Shown here: positions 1 to 10,770 of the stretch, piece by piece
Layout of the letters: the number at the start of each line of letters is the position of its first letter
Numbering within the stretch: the stretch's first letter is position 1
NCBI GenBank assembly: GCA_033557675.1
Contig: JAWQRM010000439.1
Span: 1 to 22,647, forward strand
DNA from: Coptodactyla brooksi
Lineage: Eukaryota > Arthropoda > Insecta > Coleoptera > Scarabaeidae
DNA length: 22,647 bases
Direction: 5' to 3'
Notes under the pieces: model-generated
Seen by the model: only the letters and a program-made list of their open reading frames with translations
Told to the model about the DNA's origin: nothing
Databases searched by the model: none
Program-made: the position numbers and the translations under genes

Positions 1-930
1 CAGTCCATCCAAAGACGTATTTTTTAAATTAAAAATGTGGTTATATAACTGCAAAAACTTGTATATAAATTAAAGTGCAATATACGTTACAATTGTATGT
101 ACCTGTATTCTATTTCATACCTTATTCTGTATTCTATTCTATTTCATGAATATCATGAAAGAAATAATTTTAAAAAATGATTACATTATTATTTTTCTGG
201 AGAAGTCTTAACCTTGAAATTTGGAAAATGTTTTTTATATCTATGTAGAAAGAACCAAATACAAGCACGTCGAAATACAACATTGAATACAATTTTGAAA
301 ATATAATTTTGAAAATTAAAGCTTTTCCCAATTGCTTTTGCTTTCAATATTTAAAAGATTCGAAAGTTCCACAATAATAATCGCAATGCAGAAAAAGAAT
401 GTGATAGAAAAACTAGAAAATTGTTTTTTTCCAACAAATGGATAATTATGCATAACAGTAACTTTAGTAACCTTAATAATTTGTTTTAAATCTTATGCAG
501 TTTCTAATGAAAAATATGGTACACTTGATTAAATACATATACTAAGTGAATGTTCTCTTATATCAGCAAGAGTTTTAGATATTGATTTGACACTACTAAT
601 CTTTCAGACCCCACAAAATTTCGAAAAACTTTAAATCCACCTCTTGAGTTCAAAGCTTCTCAAAATCTTTACAAAATATATCTAAATTTTGTTTGTTATA
701 ACCGAACTTGATTGTATTAACGGTATCATATGATATCCTAATAAATAAATGTATTAATATTATAGAGAGATATATTGCGCTTAAATCCCTTAGGTTTTAT
801 GTACAGCACAAATAAGAGAATCACATGGAATAATTTATTGAACAATGAAAATCTTTATGCCCAGGTGGTAAAAGATACATTAAATCTATGGATCAAAAAT
901 TTAAATATGAATTAAATATATGGACCAAAA
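1..930. other. AT-rich non-coding stretch
   Basis: No recognisable gene, RNA or transposon piece is visible here. The sequence is dominated by A and T runs and has stop codons in every frame. It may be intron or intergenic DNA. The last part, from about 890, begins to resemble the satellite monomers that follow. Confidence 0.6.
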
Positions 931-934
931 ATAT

Positions 935-1300
935 AAGCCAAAATTGATCAAAAACTTTTACTAAAAATATGTTTTATATTTTATCCTCTATCTTCACAAC
1001 TAGTTACCGGAAATCCTCAAAATTTTCAGCCAACGTAAACAAAGAATTGATAAAACTTTGGACGAAAAACAATGAAAATTAATGGGACGGTTTTTTAAAA
1101 ATTCGTAATTAAAATTGATGACAAACTTTTATTAAAAATATTCTTTATATTTTATCCTGTATCTTTCAATTCAGTTCCTGGAAATTCTGTAATTTTCAGA
1201 GATTGTAATTAAAGAATTGATAATAGAATTGATAAAAGATATAGATAGAACTTTATACAAAAAATCATGAAAATTCTATATTTTATCCTATGCCTTTTAA
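935..1300 (+). repeat. Diverged outlying satellite monomers
   Basis: Two, possibly three, diverged monomers of the satellite that fills 3190-6205. They share its boxes in the same order: AAAATTGATCA, ACTTTTACTAAAAATATG, TTTATATTTTATCCT, a variant of TTTCAAACTAGTT (near 992 and near 1163), AATTTTCAG and AAAGAATTGATAAAACTTT. The two anchors are about 171 bases apart, the same spacing as in the main block. A third, more decayed unit follows near 1270-1300. They lie nearly 2 kb from the main block, so the array was once longer or monomers were dispersed. Confidence 0.75.
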
Positions 1301-1349
1301 AATATACCCAAATTTTTATTTTAAAACCAATTAATGACCCACAATTAAT

Positions 1350-1990
1350 GAAAATTCAACCACATAGATATAACGAATAAGTTTGAAAACCTTATAGGAA
1401 TTACTTAGAAATAGAAACACACTAGGTTGTAAGACGTTACCAAGCTGACATTGTCTTACTAATTAACTTAAAGTATACTAATTTTACCATCTTAAAATTA
1501 GAATCGCAAGTGTGGCAGAATAGAATGGGTAAATTAAAATTGCAAAACTGAATTATGAGGAATTTTAATTAAAAATTGTCAAGTTAATGGAAAGACCGGA
1601 TTAGAAACTGAAACAGTTACATTTGAAACTCATTATGTCTATGTTATCCCAGCTAAAAACATTGAAAATAATTCGTTGAGTGACATTGTTTGAATTCTTA
1701 ATGTTAGACTTAATGATTATTCATGAGAAAAAAGATCTGCTATTCAGATATTCCGAAGAAAGTGACATAAAATGCAGGCACCATGTAATCATTTCTAAAG
1801 GAACTTCCCTTTCATCTTTGTTCATGCTTATTTCGTTCGAGTTTTACAACCTTTTAATGGCCACATAGCAACATAAATATGTACGTGCAGTTTATGCATA
1901 TATTTGTACGAATTTGTGCTAGGATATATATCTTTGGATTTTGCATACATTACTATTTATATTACGTTATTATTTTTGGATTTGAAGAAA
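1350..1990. other. Non-coding stretch without recognisable content
   Basis: AT-rich DNA with one 62-codon open frame (1680-1868, plus strand) that has no recognisable motif, no related sequence elsewhere in the window and AT-driven composition. I do not regard it as a gene. Confidence 0.5.
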
Positions 1991-2680
1991 CGTTCATACG
2001 AGATTAACTCTTGTTCTCTCTCGTATGAATAATCAGCGTGTTCAATTAGAATACTGAAAATAACCTAAAAGGGATTTAATTAAGCACTCGTAATTACTAC
2101 AATCCGGATTGGATGCGGGCCTGGAATATTAAGTCAATAAAATCCTGTCGCATTTTTACCGAAAACTGCCTTATATAAATTAAAATAACGAGCCGCTCAT
2201 CTGCATTTATCACTACATGTGCAATTTGTCCTATAATTGGCCGGTATTCGCGCTAATTTGTCATTTTTTCTTCGATCCTTTTTAGTCCTGATTATCTTGC
2301 GTGCTCTCGGGTCCAGTTTTATGAAAATTAATAACCGCTTGCGTTTCTCCTTTTGTCTCTTCTACGGTTCTTTTAAATAAAACCGTTTTCTGTATTCATT
2401 AAAGTCAGAGATAAGTATATGCCGGCATTGTCACTACGCGGCGACATCTATTGGTTCCTTCGGGGAGCCTCAGATAACCTTATCTGAAGAATAAATGTAC
2501 CTTGACACTGTATGCTTTGTAGTGAAAAAGGGAGATCGTTAGTTATCGAGAATTTTTATGGGACTTTATTTCCGTGGAGCACTTTCGTCTAGACGTCGAA
2601 CCGGTTGGTCAGTTAGCTTTTGGGAAAGCCAAGAAATTTAATCGATGGGATTAATTACACCTCAGATATAAGTAAATTGG
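1990..2680. promoter_or_regulatory. GC-richer island, candidate enhancer
   Basis: This block is clearly less AT-rich than its flanks, contains many CpG dinucleotides and has no long open frame. It holds several GATA-type sites: TTATC at 2207-2211, TTATCT at 2292-2297, AGATAAG at 2409-2415 and an inverted pair at 2470-2487. It also has homeodomain-like TAATTA and ATAATTGG cores. Such clusters are typical of insect cis-regulatory modules, but the sites are short and the regulatory role is inferred. A TATA-like box at 2172-2179 has no convincing start element downstream. Confidence 0.35.
2470..2487. promoter_or_regulatory. Inverted double GATA site
   Basis: TCAGATAACCTTATCTGA is a pair of perfect 8-base arms (TCAGATAA and its complement TTATCTGA) separated by CC. 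Each arm contains the AGATAA core bound by GATA zinc-finger factors. Two cores facing each other with a 2-base gap could be contacted together by a double-finger GATA protein. Binding is inferred, not shown. Confidence 0.4.
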
Positions 2681-2689
2681 TTTAGTTCT

Positions 2690-3180
2690 TCAGCGTCCAA
2701 TTTATTACCAAATACCCATTAGCCTAAAATTGAGAAATTCGTTAAATTAAAATCGGAGAAATCTGGTATAATGTGTAACTGCTAAGTGTTGTTTAATTGG
2801 TATAGGGTAATTTAAAGAGCATTTTGTAATTTTAACGACGGCAGTAATTTTTATTTACCAATTTCGTTTTGATGCATGATAATTATAATTAAAATTATAG
2901 TGCAGGAAATGAATACATTTAATAACTGGAAATTATTTACTGTATTAATAATATAAAAACTTAAATCCGAATTCTCGTGCCCAACATACTAAAGGCTGTT
3001 TCAGTAGTTACTGAATATTTAATTCGTGCGCCATCTGGAGATTTTGTTTGTTATTCCACAGGGTAATAACAAATCTAGTTGAATTGCATCTATGTACACT
3101 TTATCACTGTTGATTTTTGGTTTCAGTACACCGCAATAAAGTGAATTTAGCAACATAACATGTATTAAATGTATTCGTCA
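2690..3180. other. AT-rich non-coding spacer with one CTCF-like site
   Basis: No gene is visible. The stretch joins the GC-richer island to the satellite block. Its only notable content is the CTCF-like core at 3028-3036. Confidence 0.5.
3028..3036 (-). promoter_or_regulatory. CTCF-like core site
   Basis: GCGCCATCT on the plus strand reads AGATGGCGC on the minus strand, matching the conserved CTCF core AGRKGGCGC. The site is followed by GG, as in extended versions of the motif. Two further cores occur at 14314-14322 and 17388-17396. A role as an insulator is inferred from the core alone. Confidence 0.35.
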
Positions 3181-3189
3181 AAAATGTAA

Positions 3190-3426
3190 GTAAAAATTGA
3201 TCACAAACTTTTACTAAAAATGTGCTTTATATTTTATCCTCTTTCTTACAAACTAGTCAATGAAAATTCTTCAAGTTTTCGGCCAATGTAACTAAAGAAT
3301 TGGTAAAAGTCAGGGTCAGTTTTTGAGAAATTCGTAATCAGAATTAAATCACAAACTTGTACTAAATTTGTGCTTTATATTTTATTCTCTACGTTTCAAA
3401 ATGGTTCCTGGAAATTCTACAAATGC
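3190..3426 (+). repeat. Satellite monomers upstream of an insertion
   Basis: Diverged monomers with the satellite boxes AAAATTGATCACAAACTTTTACTAA, TTTATATTTTATCCTC and a CTAGT or TGGTT anchor near 3243 and 3393, about 150 bases apart. The unit breaks off after AAATGCTAAAA near 3426, where unrelated sequence begins. Satellite sequence resumes near 3622 at TTTATACTTTATC, so the two parts were once continuous. Confidence 0.75.
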
Positions 3427-3621
3427 TAAAAATAAAAAAAAGTGCTCGTCAATCAGGAATCAAGAAACATAGAACCCATAATGTGTAAAAAGAAGCAAGG
3501 AAGAAAGTATGTAAACATTCTTAATATCATCATAATGGTGAAAATTGTATTAAAATATATACACACCAGAATGAAGGTCTTGAAAATGGCGATAAGCTGA
3601 AACATTTCGAACCCATGATAT
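3427..3621 (+). mobile_element. Decayed Penelope-like terminal fragment inside the satellite
   Basis: About 195 bases of non-satellite DNA interrupt the array. The fragment contains a block AACCCATAATGTG then GAAGCAAGGAAGAAA (3474-3508), which recurs at 12365-12405. It also contains a weakened stem-loop motif at 3579-3610: TTGAAAATGGC, loop, GCTGAAAC. The order here is the block first and the motif second, while at 12311-12405 the motif precedes the block. This would fit fragments of a tandemly arranged terminal repeat. Assignment to Penelope-like elements rests on resemblance of the motif and is tentative. Confidence 0.4.
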
Positions 3622-6205
3622 GATTTATACTTTATCGTGTATCTCTGTCTTTCAAACCACTTATTACAAAATTTTCCAAATTTTCAGCAAATGTAACAAA
3701 GGAATTGATAAAACTTTCTGTAAACAGTCATGAAGATTCATGAAGCAGTTTTTGAGAAATTCGTAAACATCACAAACGTTTGCTAAAAATATACTTTAAA
3801 TTTTATCTTGTATCTACATCCTTGAAACTAGTTATTGAGAATTCTCCAAATTTTCGGCCAATGTAAGTAAAAGATCGACAAAGCCTTCTATATGAGACCA
3901 TATAAAATCATATAAAAAAATCATGATAATTCATCGAACGGTTTTTGAGAAATTCGTAACCAAAATTGATGTTGAACTTTTACTAAAAATACGCTTCATG
4001 TTTTATCCTCTACCTTTCAAACTAGTTCCTAGAAATTCTCCAAATTTTCAGTAAATGTAACTGATAAAACTTTCTATATGAGATCATGAAGATTCATCAA
4101 ACGATTTTTGAGAAATTCATGTTCACAATTGATCACAAACTTCCACTAAGGATATATTTTATATTTTACTCTGTATCTATATCTTTCAAACTAGTTACTA
4201 CAAACTGTACAAATTTTCAGCAAATATAACAAAAGGATTGACAAAACTTTCTAAAAATATGCTTTATATTTTATGCTACATCTATATCTTTCAAACTAGT
4301 TACTGCAAATTTTCCAAATTTTCAGCGAATGTAACTAAAGAATACTTTTTATAAAAAAATCATGACAATTCATCAAACGGTTTTTGAGAAATTCGTAACC
4401 AAAATTGATGTTAAACTTTTACTAAAAATACGCTTTATACTTTATCCTGTACCTTTCAAACTAGTTCCTGAAAATTCTCCCAATTTTCAGCAAATGTAAC
4501 TAAAGAATTCATAAAACTTTCTACATGAGATCATGAAGATTCATTAAACTATTTTTGAGAATTTCATGTTTAAAATTGATCATAAACTTCCACTAAAAAT
4601 ATATTTTATATTTTACGCTGTATTTATATCTTTCAAACTAGTTACTGCGAATTCTCCAAATTTTCAGCGATTATAACTAAAGAATATACTTTTTATAAAA
4701 AAATAATACTAATTATTCAAACGGTTTTTCATCAACTTTGATTCGTAATCAAAGTTGATGACGAACTTTTACTAAAAATACGCTTTATATTTTATCCTCT
4801 ACCTTTCAAACTAGTTCCTCAAAATTCTCCAAAATTTCAGCAAATGTAACTAAAAAATTTGTAAGACTTTTTACATAAGATCATGAAGATTCATCAAACG
4901 ATTTTTGAGAAATTCATGTTCAAAGTTGATCACAAACTTCCACTAAAAACACGCTTTATACCTATTTTATGGTGTAACTATATCTTTCAAACTAGTTATA
5001 GCAAATTCTCCATATTTTCAGCAAATGTAACAAGAGAATTAATAACATTTTCTGTAAACAATCTTGAAGATTAATCAAATGGTTTTACTAAAAATATGCT
5101 TTATATTTTATGCTCTTACTTTCAAACTAATTACTGGACATTTTTCAAATTTTCAGCAAATGTAACTAAAGAATTGATAAAACTTTCTATATGGGATCAT
5201 GAAGATTCATCAAACGGTTTTTGAGAAATTTATGTTCAAAATTGATCACAAAGTGTCACTAAAAATATGCTTTATACCTATTTTATGCTGTATCAATATC
5301 TTTCAAACTAGTTACTGCAAATTATCCAAATTTTCAGCAAATGTAACGAAAGAATCTTTTTTACAAAAAAATCATGACAATTCATCAAAGGTATCTGAGA
5401 AATTCGTAACCAAAATTGATGTTAAACTTTTACTAAAAATATGCTTTATATTTTATCCCCTACCTTTAAAACTACTTCCTGGAAACTCTCCAAATTTTCA
5501 GCAAATGTAACTAAAGAATTCATAAAACTTTCTATACGAGAGCATGAAGATTCATCAAACGATTTTTGAGAAATTCATGTTCAAAATTAATCATAAACTT
5601 CCACTAAAAATGTACCTTATATTTTATGCTGTATCTATATCTTTCAAACTAGTTACTGCAAATTTTCAAAATTTTCAGCGAATGTAACTAAAGAATACTT
5701 TTTACAAAAAAAATCATGGTAATTCATCAAACAGTTTTTGGGAAATTCGTAACCAAAATTGATCTTAAACTTTTACTAAAAATACGCTTTATATTTTATC
5801 CTCTACCTTTTAAACTAGTTCCTAGAAATTCTCCAAATTTTCAGCAAATATAACTAAACAATTAATAAAACTTTCTATATGGAATCATGAAGATTCATCA
5901 AACGGTTTTTGAGAAATTTATGTTCAAAATTGATCACAAACTTCCACTAAAAATATGGTTTATATTTTATGCTATATGTTTCAAACTAGTTACTGCAAAT
6001 TTTCCAAATTTTCAGCGAATGTAACTAAAGAGTACTTTTTATAAAAAAATCATGATAATTCATCAAACGGTTTTTGAGAAATTCGTAACCAAAACTGATG
6101 TTAAACTCTTACTAAAAATATGCTTTATATTTTGTCTTCTATCTTTCAAATTAATTCCTAGAAATGCTAAAAATTTTCAGCAAATGTAACTGAAGAATTG
6201 ATAAA
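3622..6205 (+). repeat. Satellite block with alternating monomer types
   Basis: About 16 head-to-tail monomers, average period about 170 bases. Anchors (variants of TTTCAAACTAGTT) lie near 3651, 3820, 4014, 4187, 4288, 4453, 4630, 4805, 4987, 5108, 5301, 5464, 5640, 5806, 5965 and 6141. Two types are visible. Type P reads ...GTTCCTRGAAATTC after the anchor and comes after CTACC. Type Q reads ...GTTACTGCAAATT and comes after TATCTATAT. From 4014 they mostly alternate, giving a higher-order unit of about 340 bases. Exceptions are two shortened Q steps (about 101 bases at 4187-4288 and 121 bases at 4987-5108). Open frames of 63 and 103 codons in the array are the repeat read in one frame, not genes. 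Clean satellite ends near 6205. Confidence 0.85.
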
Positions 6206-6450
6206 ACTACAAAAAAGAGGTTGGGAGCAAAAACAGGTTTGGTAACCAATACATTTTTATTCAAATATTTTCATGTAAATTAAATAAATCAATTTCTCAA
6301 ACATTGCATTGCTACTCTTTGTTGTTTATTTACTTTACCTAAACAAACAAAACATAAAACTTACACTCAACTTACTTTGCAATGCTCTTTGATAACATTT
6401 GACTAACATTAGAACCTCGTTTACATCAATGATTAAGATAATAGGTTGTA
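6206..6450. other. Non-coding spacer
   Basis: AT-rich sequence between the satellite block and a transposon-derived fragment. No gene, RNA or repeat partner within the window is recognised. Confidence 0.5.
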
Positions 6451-6565
6451 GGTTCTACCTTGTTGGTGTCAATCAAATAGCAGGATTCTTTTTTACTCTT
6501 CAACATACTTTATTGTGATGTTCTAATTCGACATGTTTCGACCAATACCAGGTCATCTTCAGAAA
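6450..6565 (-). mobile_element. Penelope-like terminal fragment with stem-loop motif
   Basis: Read on the minus strand, this fragment begins at TTCTGAAGAT and carries stem GACC, a seven-base loop, stem GGTC and then GAAACATGTCG (core 6529-6564). About 45 bases further along the minus strand is GAAGAGTAAAAAAG then AATCCTGC, resembling the AGAAGAGTATTATTTCC tail seen beyond the motifs at 11820-11835 and 21801-21817. The conserved frame CTGARGAT-stem-loop-stem-GAAAC resembles the terminal repeats of Penelope-like retroelements, which are known to carry hammerhead-like motifs. The outer ends of the element cannot be placed. Confidence 0.5.
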
Positions 6566-6931
6566 TCTAATTATAAATGAGTGAAAACTTACATTAGTAA
6601 CTTAGTCTTAAATTTTTTCTTACAAGATAAAGTTATTAACTGGTCTTAAATATTATAAATCCATTAAAGCTAAAATATAACACATTACTCACGTTTTAAG
6701 AAAGTTTTTGTTGAATTTTGAAGATGATAAATTAAAGTTGAACGATAATAAACATAAACAGTTATATATTAGAACAAGAATATATTAAAAAGGAATATTT
6801 TTGTCATGGAATAAACGAGATCAATCTACTATCAGTGGAGCAAGAAGTGCAATATTTACAACTATCTTAAAATATGTCTAGTTTATCATATTACGTCTAT
6901 GTATTTCTTTTGTGGTTTTAATTTATTTTAT

Positions 6932-7381
6932 TTAGATCCTTTTATAATATGGACTGTAGAATGGACCATTAATTTCATTGTATCTCCAACAAAACTTATA
7001 ATGACTAAACGTATTGTCAAGAACAAATAATGGTTTGAAGGGAATATTTTTTTCCAAACAGTAGGTCAATGGGTTGGAAATATTTGGTAAGCTATCAATA
7101 AGGAAGCAACATATCCATAAGGGAAGAGAGATGCTAGATTTATCAAATATTCTAAAGTCCATCAAGAGCAATACCTCATCTGTTAAAAGTCTGGAAGCAG
7201 ACACACATTCAGAGTCTACTTCAAGATCTAACTTTGTTGATCTTTCCACCACTTCTTCAGTTGACTGCTTCTTGTGAATTTCGTAAGATTCGGTAAACCG
7301 TGCTGTGTTTAATAATATATTTAATAATTTTGCGTCATTTAAGTTTGTACTTAAATATCCAATTTCGAGAAGCCGCACCAC
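6932..7381 (-). pseudogene. Broken Tigger/pogo-like transposase
   Basis: A 149-codon open frame on the minus strand holds two recognisable pieces. Residues 114-127 (PFKPLFVLDNTFSH) resemble the second-aspartate block of Tigger/pogo transposases, usually of the form PFKxLLxLDNAPxH. Residues 41-75 (TEEVV..., LDLEVDS, LLTDEVLLLMD) resemble the acidic helix near the C-terminus of the same family (EEVVEL...LEVDxxDVxELL...ELTxEELxxL). In an intact protein the catalytic block comes first, so the order here is reversed. Bases just after the frame, in another frame, suggest a worn QxMDQGVIKxLK block. The element is therefore scrambled or made of two nested fragments. It cannot encode an active enzyme. 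Recognition is from memory of the family, not from a search. Confidence 0.4.
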
Positions 7382-8200
7382 CTTCGAAATGCTGAAGGAT
7401 AGGTCTCAGGTTGCCTTAATGGATTTCTAATGTTGAACATTTCTATTTGGAGCGAACACTGGCCGATGAAAGGATCCACTTGGCATCTGAACGCTTGCCG
7501 CTCTCTCCCAACACTTTGTCTCTCGTGGAAATCAGAAAATAGAAAACAAGGGCATTGTTACATGCTCTGCCAACTAAAGCGTACAGAATCGCTGGCAGAT
7601 GTCTTCATTAACAAAAAAAAGAGACGTCCACGTCGTCTATCGACGGATTCAGTCGCGTTGCACAATGAATAAACGCGATTGTGTAACAACTCTTTACGCT
7701 TTAAATGTGCCGCGACGTCTGCCGCTTTACACTGCGTTTGCTTTTAACATTATGTAATTACAATGTGAGATACGCATACAGCAGTGTCACCAGCGCGTTC
7801 TCCGCTCATTCCGAGATGTATTACGCGTTTGGGCCACGTGTCCTCTCGAATGGCGAAAGATAAAACAATCAACGCGCACAATAGGGTCTTTGTAAAAACA
7901 GGAAATGTGAATGGAGTTGGCACATATAGAGTCCGTATTGAGAGTATAGCGATGTTGTTCAATGCGTACAGTTGCCTTCTGGTATCGATGTCGTTAGCCA
8001 AACCACTTGTTTAAATTATCGGAAAGTCGTAAAGTAATGGCCGGTTTTAGAGTTTTGTTCGCTCTGTGCGATCCTGATGACGTCACCCCCCCCTCGGATG
8101 ACGACACTTTCGTCTGGAAGCGATTCGTAAACCGAGAAACATCTTTGAAGGCGCCGTTCCAGTTTACAAATCTGGACAGAGAAGAAGTTTAACCGTTAAA
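7382..8200. promoter_or_regulatory. GC-richer island, function unknown
   Basis: This block is rich in CpG and much less AT-rich than its surroundings. It contains CACGTG (7835-7840), a full CRE palindrome TGACGTCA (8078-8085) and a run of eight C at 8085-8093 or so. Short open frames of 60 to 83 codons occur on both strands and overlap each other. This is what raised GC content produces by chance, and none shows a recognisable domain. It could be a regulatory module or a decayed first exon with promoter. I see no splice signals that decide between these. Confidence 0.3.
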
Positions 8201-8544
8201 CTTTCTTTTAAACTTATGAAGCAAACATTTGCAATCAAGGTTCCAATCCTGGTTTAGATGGGGTTGGAAGTTAAACTTCAAAATTTTAGATAATACCTTT
8301 CAACCCTGGAAATCAAAATAATACCCTTAACTGGAAGGAAGACAATATCTTATTTGCTAAAAGGTGATATCATCCAAAGTGTAACCAGAAAAACCATAAG
8401 CCAAGATGAAAGACAAAAGCAGAAGTGGAGGAAGAATTTGCAGAGTTGAAGAAAATCGCAAAGAGTACAATTAGAGCAGGATGGAGCAGGTAGATCATAA
8501 ACAAAATTAGGAATAACGAAATTGCAGAAAATTGCAATTCTTTC
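8201..8544. other. Unassigned stretch, possibly transposon debris
   Basis: The segment has purine-rich runs (8405-8500) that read as short basic and acidic peptide fragments, as in worn transposon coding regions. No family can be named. GGTTCCAATCC at 8239-8249 looks like a tRNA T-arm but has no other tRNA parts. Confidence 0.3.
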
Positions 8545-8984
8545 TTTATAATAGTGCTAGTTTATTTATTAAAAAAATTAAGAGTTTGCTTCAAATTAAT
8601 AATATCATCAAATTATCAAATTATACCTTCACAATCATCTACCATAAGAAAATTAATTAATAAAGACCATTTAAATACGATTGACAAGATGTGTTTGAGT
8701 AGACCGAATCAGACGGAATATACCTTTCTGGCTCAGGTCTCTATGGCTCAGGTCTGATTTACTGGTTCATGTCTGAAAGCTTGTGTAAAATTTCGTTCTT
8801 CGATAAGTGCTTTTTTTTTAATTTCGAAACACACGTGTTTATACTCTTATATGTTACAGTATCTGAAAGTATCAGATTGGAGTCTTAATGCAATCTTGAG
8901 TTATCATAAAAACTGTAATGTTGTGCATAGTTATAGTTTTGGTTCATTATTGGAGTTTGTCTCAAATTAATAATATATTGTTAC

Positions 8985-9118
8985 TTATATTGTATATATA
9001 ATATATTATTATAAACATATATAATAATATATTGTTACTTGTATATAATCTATTATATATTTTACTATATTACATATTTTATTATATATTATATTTCTTA
9101 CTATATTATACATTATTT
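8985..9118. repeat. AT-only low-complexity tract
   Basis: Variants of TATATAATATATTATT without a G or C for long runs. It is the variable-length segment of the 620-bp unit and recurs in shorter form at 9640-9715 and 11075-11135. It may have grown by slippage. Confidence 0.7.
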
Positions 9119-9489
9119 GATTATCAAATATCTCCACAATCATCTACCATAAGAAAATTACTTAACAAAGACCAATTATTATTGGGAAGATGTGTTTTAA
9201 TAGACACAATCAGACGAAAATGCATGTTTATGCGTGTCTTTCTGGCGCAGGTCTTTACATGATTTACTGGTTCATGTCTGGAGCCTTGTGTAAGCTCTCG
9301 GTCTTCAATAAGTGTTTTCCTTTTGAAAATTTCGGAACACACGTTTTTATACTTTTATATGTTACTGTATCTGAAAGTATTAGATTGGAGTCTTAATGAA
9401 ACCTTAAGTCACCATAGAAAGTTTAATGTTATACATAGTTATGGTTTTGGTTCATTATTAAACCACTAATTCATGTTCCATGGTATTTC

Positions 9490-9510
9490 AAACTATATAT
9501 TATATAGTTT
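9490..9510. repeat. Short perfect hairpin in the tandem unit
   Basis: Arms AAACTATATA and TATATAGTTT with a single-base loop, nested in a wider imperfect inverted repeat (ATGGTAT ... ATACCAT, about 9480-9526). A diverged version recurs at about 11525-11565 in the next full copy, so the fold belongs to the repeat unit. Confidence 0.6.
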
Positions 9511-10324
9511 CATATTATATACCATACGATATCAATTTAATCTTATACTAAGTAACTAAAATACCTTATTTTTAGAACCTTCCTTTATAATAGTGCTAGT
9601 TGTTTTATTTGTTTAAAAAATCAAGAGTTTGTCTCAAATTAATAATATATTATTACTTGTATTTGATATATTATATATTTTACTATATATTTCTTATTAT
9701 ATTATATATTATTAAATTATCAAATATCTCCACAATCATCTACTATAAGAAGATTAATTAATAAACACCAATTATTATTGGCAAGATGTGTTGGAATGGG
9801 CGATTCATGTCTGAAGCATTGTGTATGCTCTTGGTCTTCAATAAGATATATATTATTATAAGATGCATACTCATTAAGGATATAAGCATAACGATTTTTA
9901 TCTTTACTTTTCTTTGAGTTTTATATAAAAAACTTGTTTGGTTACAAGAAGAAACATTGCAGATAGGGCTCTTAATGTTTTGGGGTTATATTTTTAGAGC
10001 CTTTCGTTATAATAGTGCTAGTTTATTTATTAAAAAATTAAGTGTTTGTCCCAAATTAATAATATCATCATCATATTATGAAATTATCAAATATCTCCAC
10101 AATCATCTACCATAAAAATATTAATTAATAAAGACCAATTAAAAACAATTGACAAGGTGTGTTTCAGTAGCCACAATCGCACGAAGATCCATGTTTATGC
10201 ATGGCTTTCTAGCTCAGGTCTCTGCTTGATTTATTGGTTCATGTCTGAAAGCGCTTTATTGAAGACTTTAGCACATTAGTGTTTTTTTTATATTCTGAAA
10301 CACACGTTTTTTACTTTTCGGTGC

Positions 10325-10770
10325 TCCATACTCCAAAAGCTTTCAAAATGGTTGAAAGCTTTTTTCTTTTTGTCTTGTGTTTATTATAAATAAATAATAA
10401 ATAGAGTGCAATTTTAGTAAGAATACTTAAGTTAAAACCAAAAATAAATATTATGTTACTTTTTCCATCGCTTGTTATGTTAGTTTTTCTTGAGTGTTGA
10501 TGCTCTTATTGTTCTTGAATAATTTCGAAGAGATTTAGAGATGTGCTTGAATTTTGATAGAAAAGTGCAGTTCTCTCAACATTTGAGCAATTAAACATGT
10601 TACAAGATACCTTAGCATACTAACAATATGCAAGACTTCGAAACTAAAGATTAATAAAGATAAATAAGGATTAATTAATTCTCAAGCAATACTACAACTT
10701 AAAGTTGATCTTTTCTTTGGTCACAAAATCTAGTTTTGGGGTTTGCATAATTCAAATGAAGCAAACACTA
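10325..10770. other. Unrelated insert within the tandem array
   Basis: About 445 bases with no counterpart in the other copies of the 620-bp unit. The sequence before it contains TTCTGAAACACACGTTTTTTA (10292-10312) and the sequence after it repeats TTCCGAAACACACGTTTTTTA (10795-10815). The insert is therefore flanked by a duplicated stretch of the host unit. It begins with a 12-base perfect hairpin (10335-10363) followed by a T run. No coding content is visible. Confidence 0.45.
10335..10363. repeat. 12-bp perfect hairpin with T tail
   Basis: Arms AAAAGCTTTCAA and TTGAAAGCTTTT with loop AATGG, followed directly by more T residues. The shape is like an RNA polymerase III or bacterial-type terminator, but no transcript is evident upstream. 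More likely it is the folded end of a small transposable insert. Confidence 0.55.

Noticed and set aside
2172..2179. TATATAAA as a core promoter
   Set aside because: AT-rich DNA gives such boxes often, and no clear initiator or downstream element at the expected distance follows.
4883..5510. Two similar open frames of 63 and 103 codons
   Set aside because: Both are the satellite monomer read in the same frame. The similarity comes from the tandem repeat, the monomer length is not kept as a multiple of three, and neighbouring monomers have stops.
6529..6564. Calling the motif a proven hammerhead ribozyme
   Set aside because: All good copies have an extra base between CUGARGA and stem II, and the cleavage-site side cannot be placed with confidence. 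It is reported only as hammerhead-like.
7430..8192. Overlapping open frames of 61-83 codons on both strands
   Set aside because: They overlap each other in several frames, lack recognisable domains and fit chance openness in GC-richer DNA.
8234..8255. tRNA-like T-arm GGTTCCAATCC
   Set aside because: No acceptor stem, D-arm or anticodon arm can be placed at the right distances.
9032..9262. 76-codon frame starting in the AT-only tract
   Set aside because: The first part is low-complexity Tyr/Leu/Ile from TATATT repeats, the rest is tandem-unit sequence.
10335..10370. Rho-independent terminator
   Set aside because: The hairpin and T run fit by shape, but the setting is an animal genome and no upstream transcript is evident.
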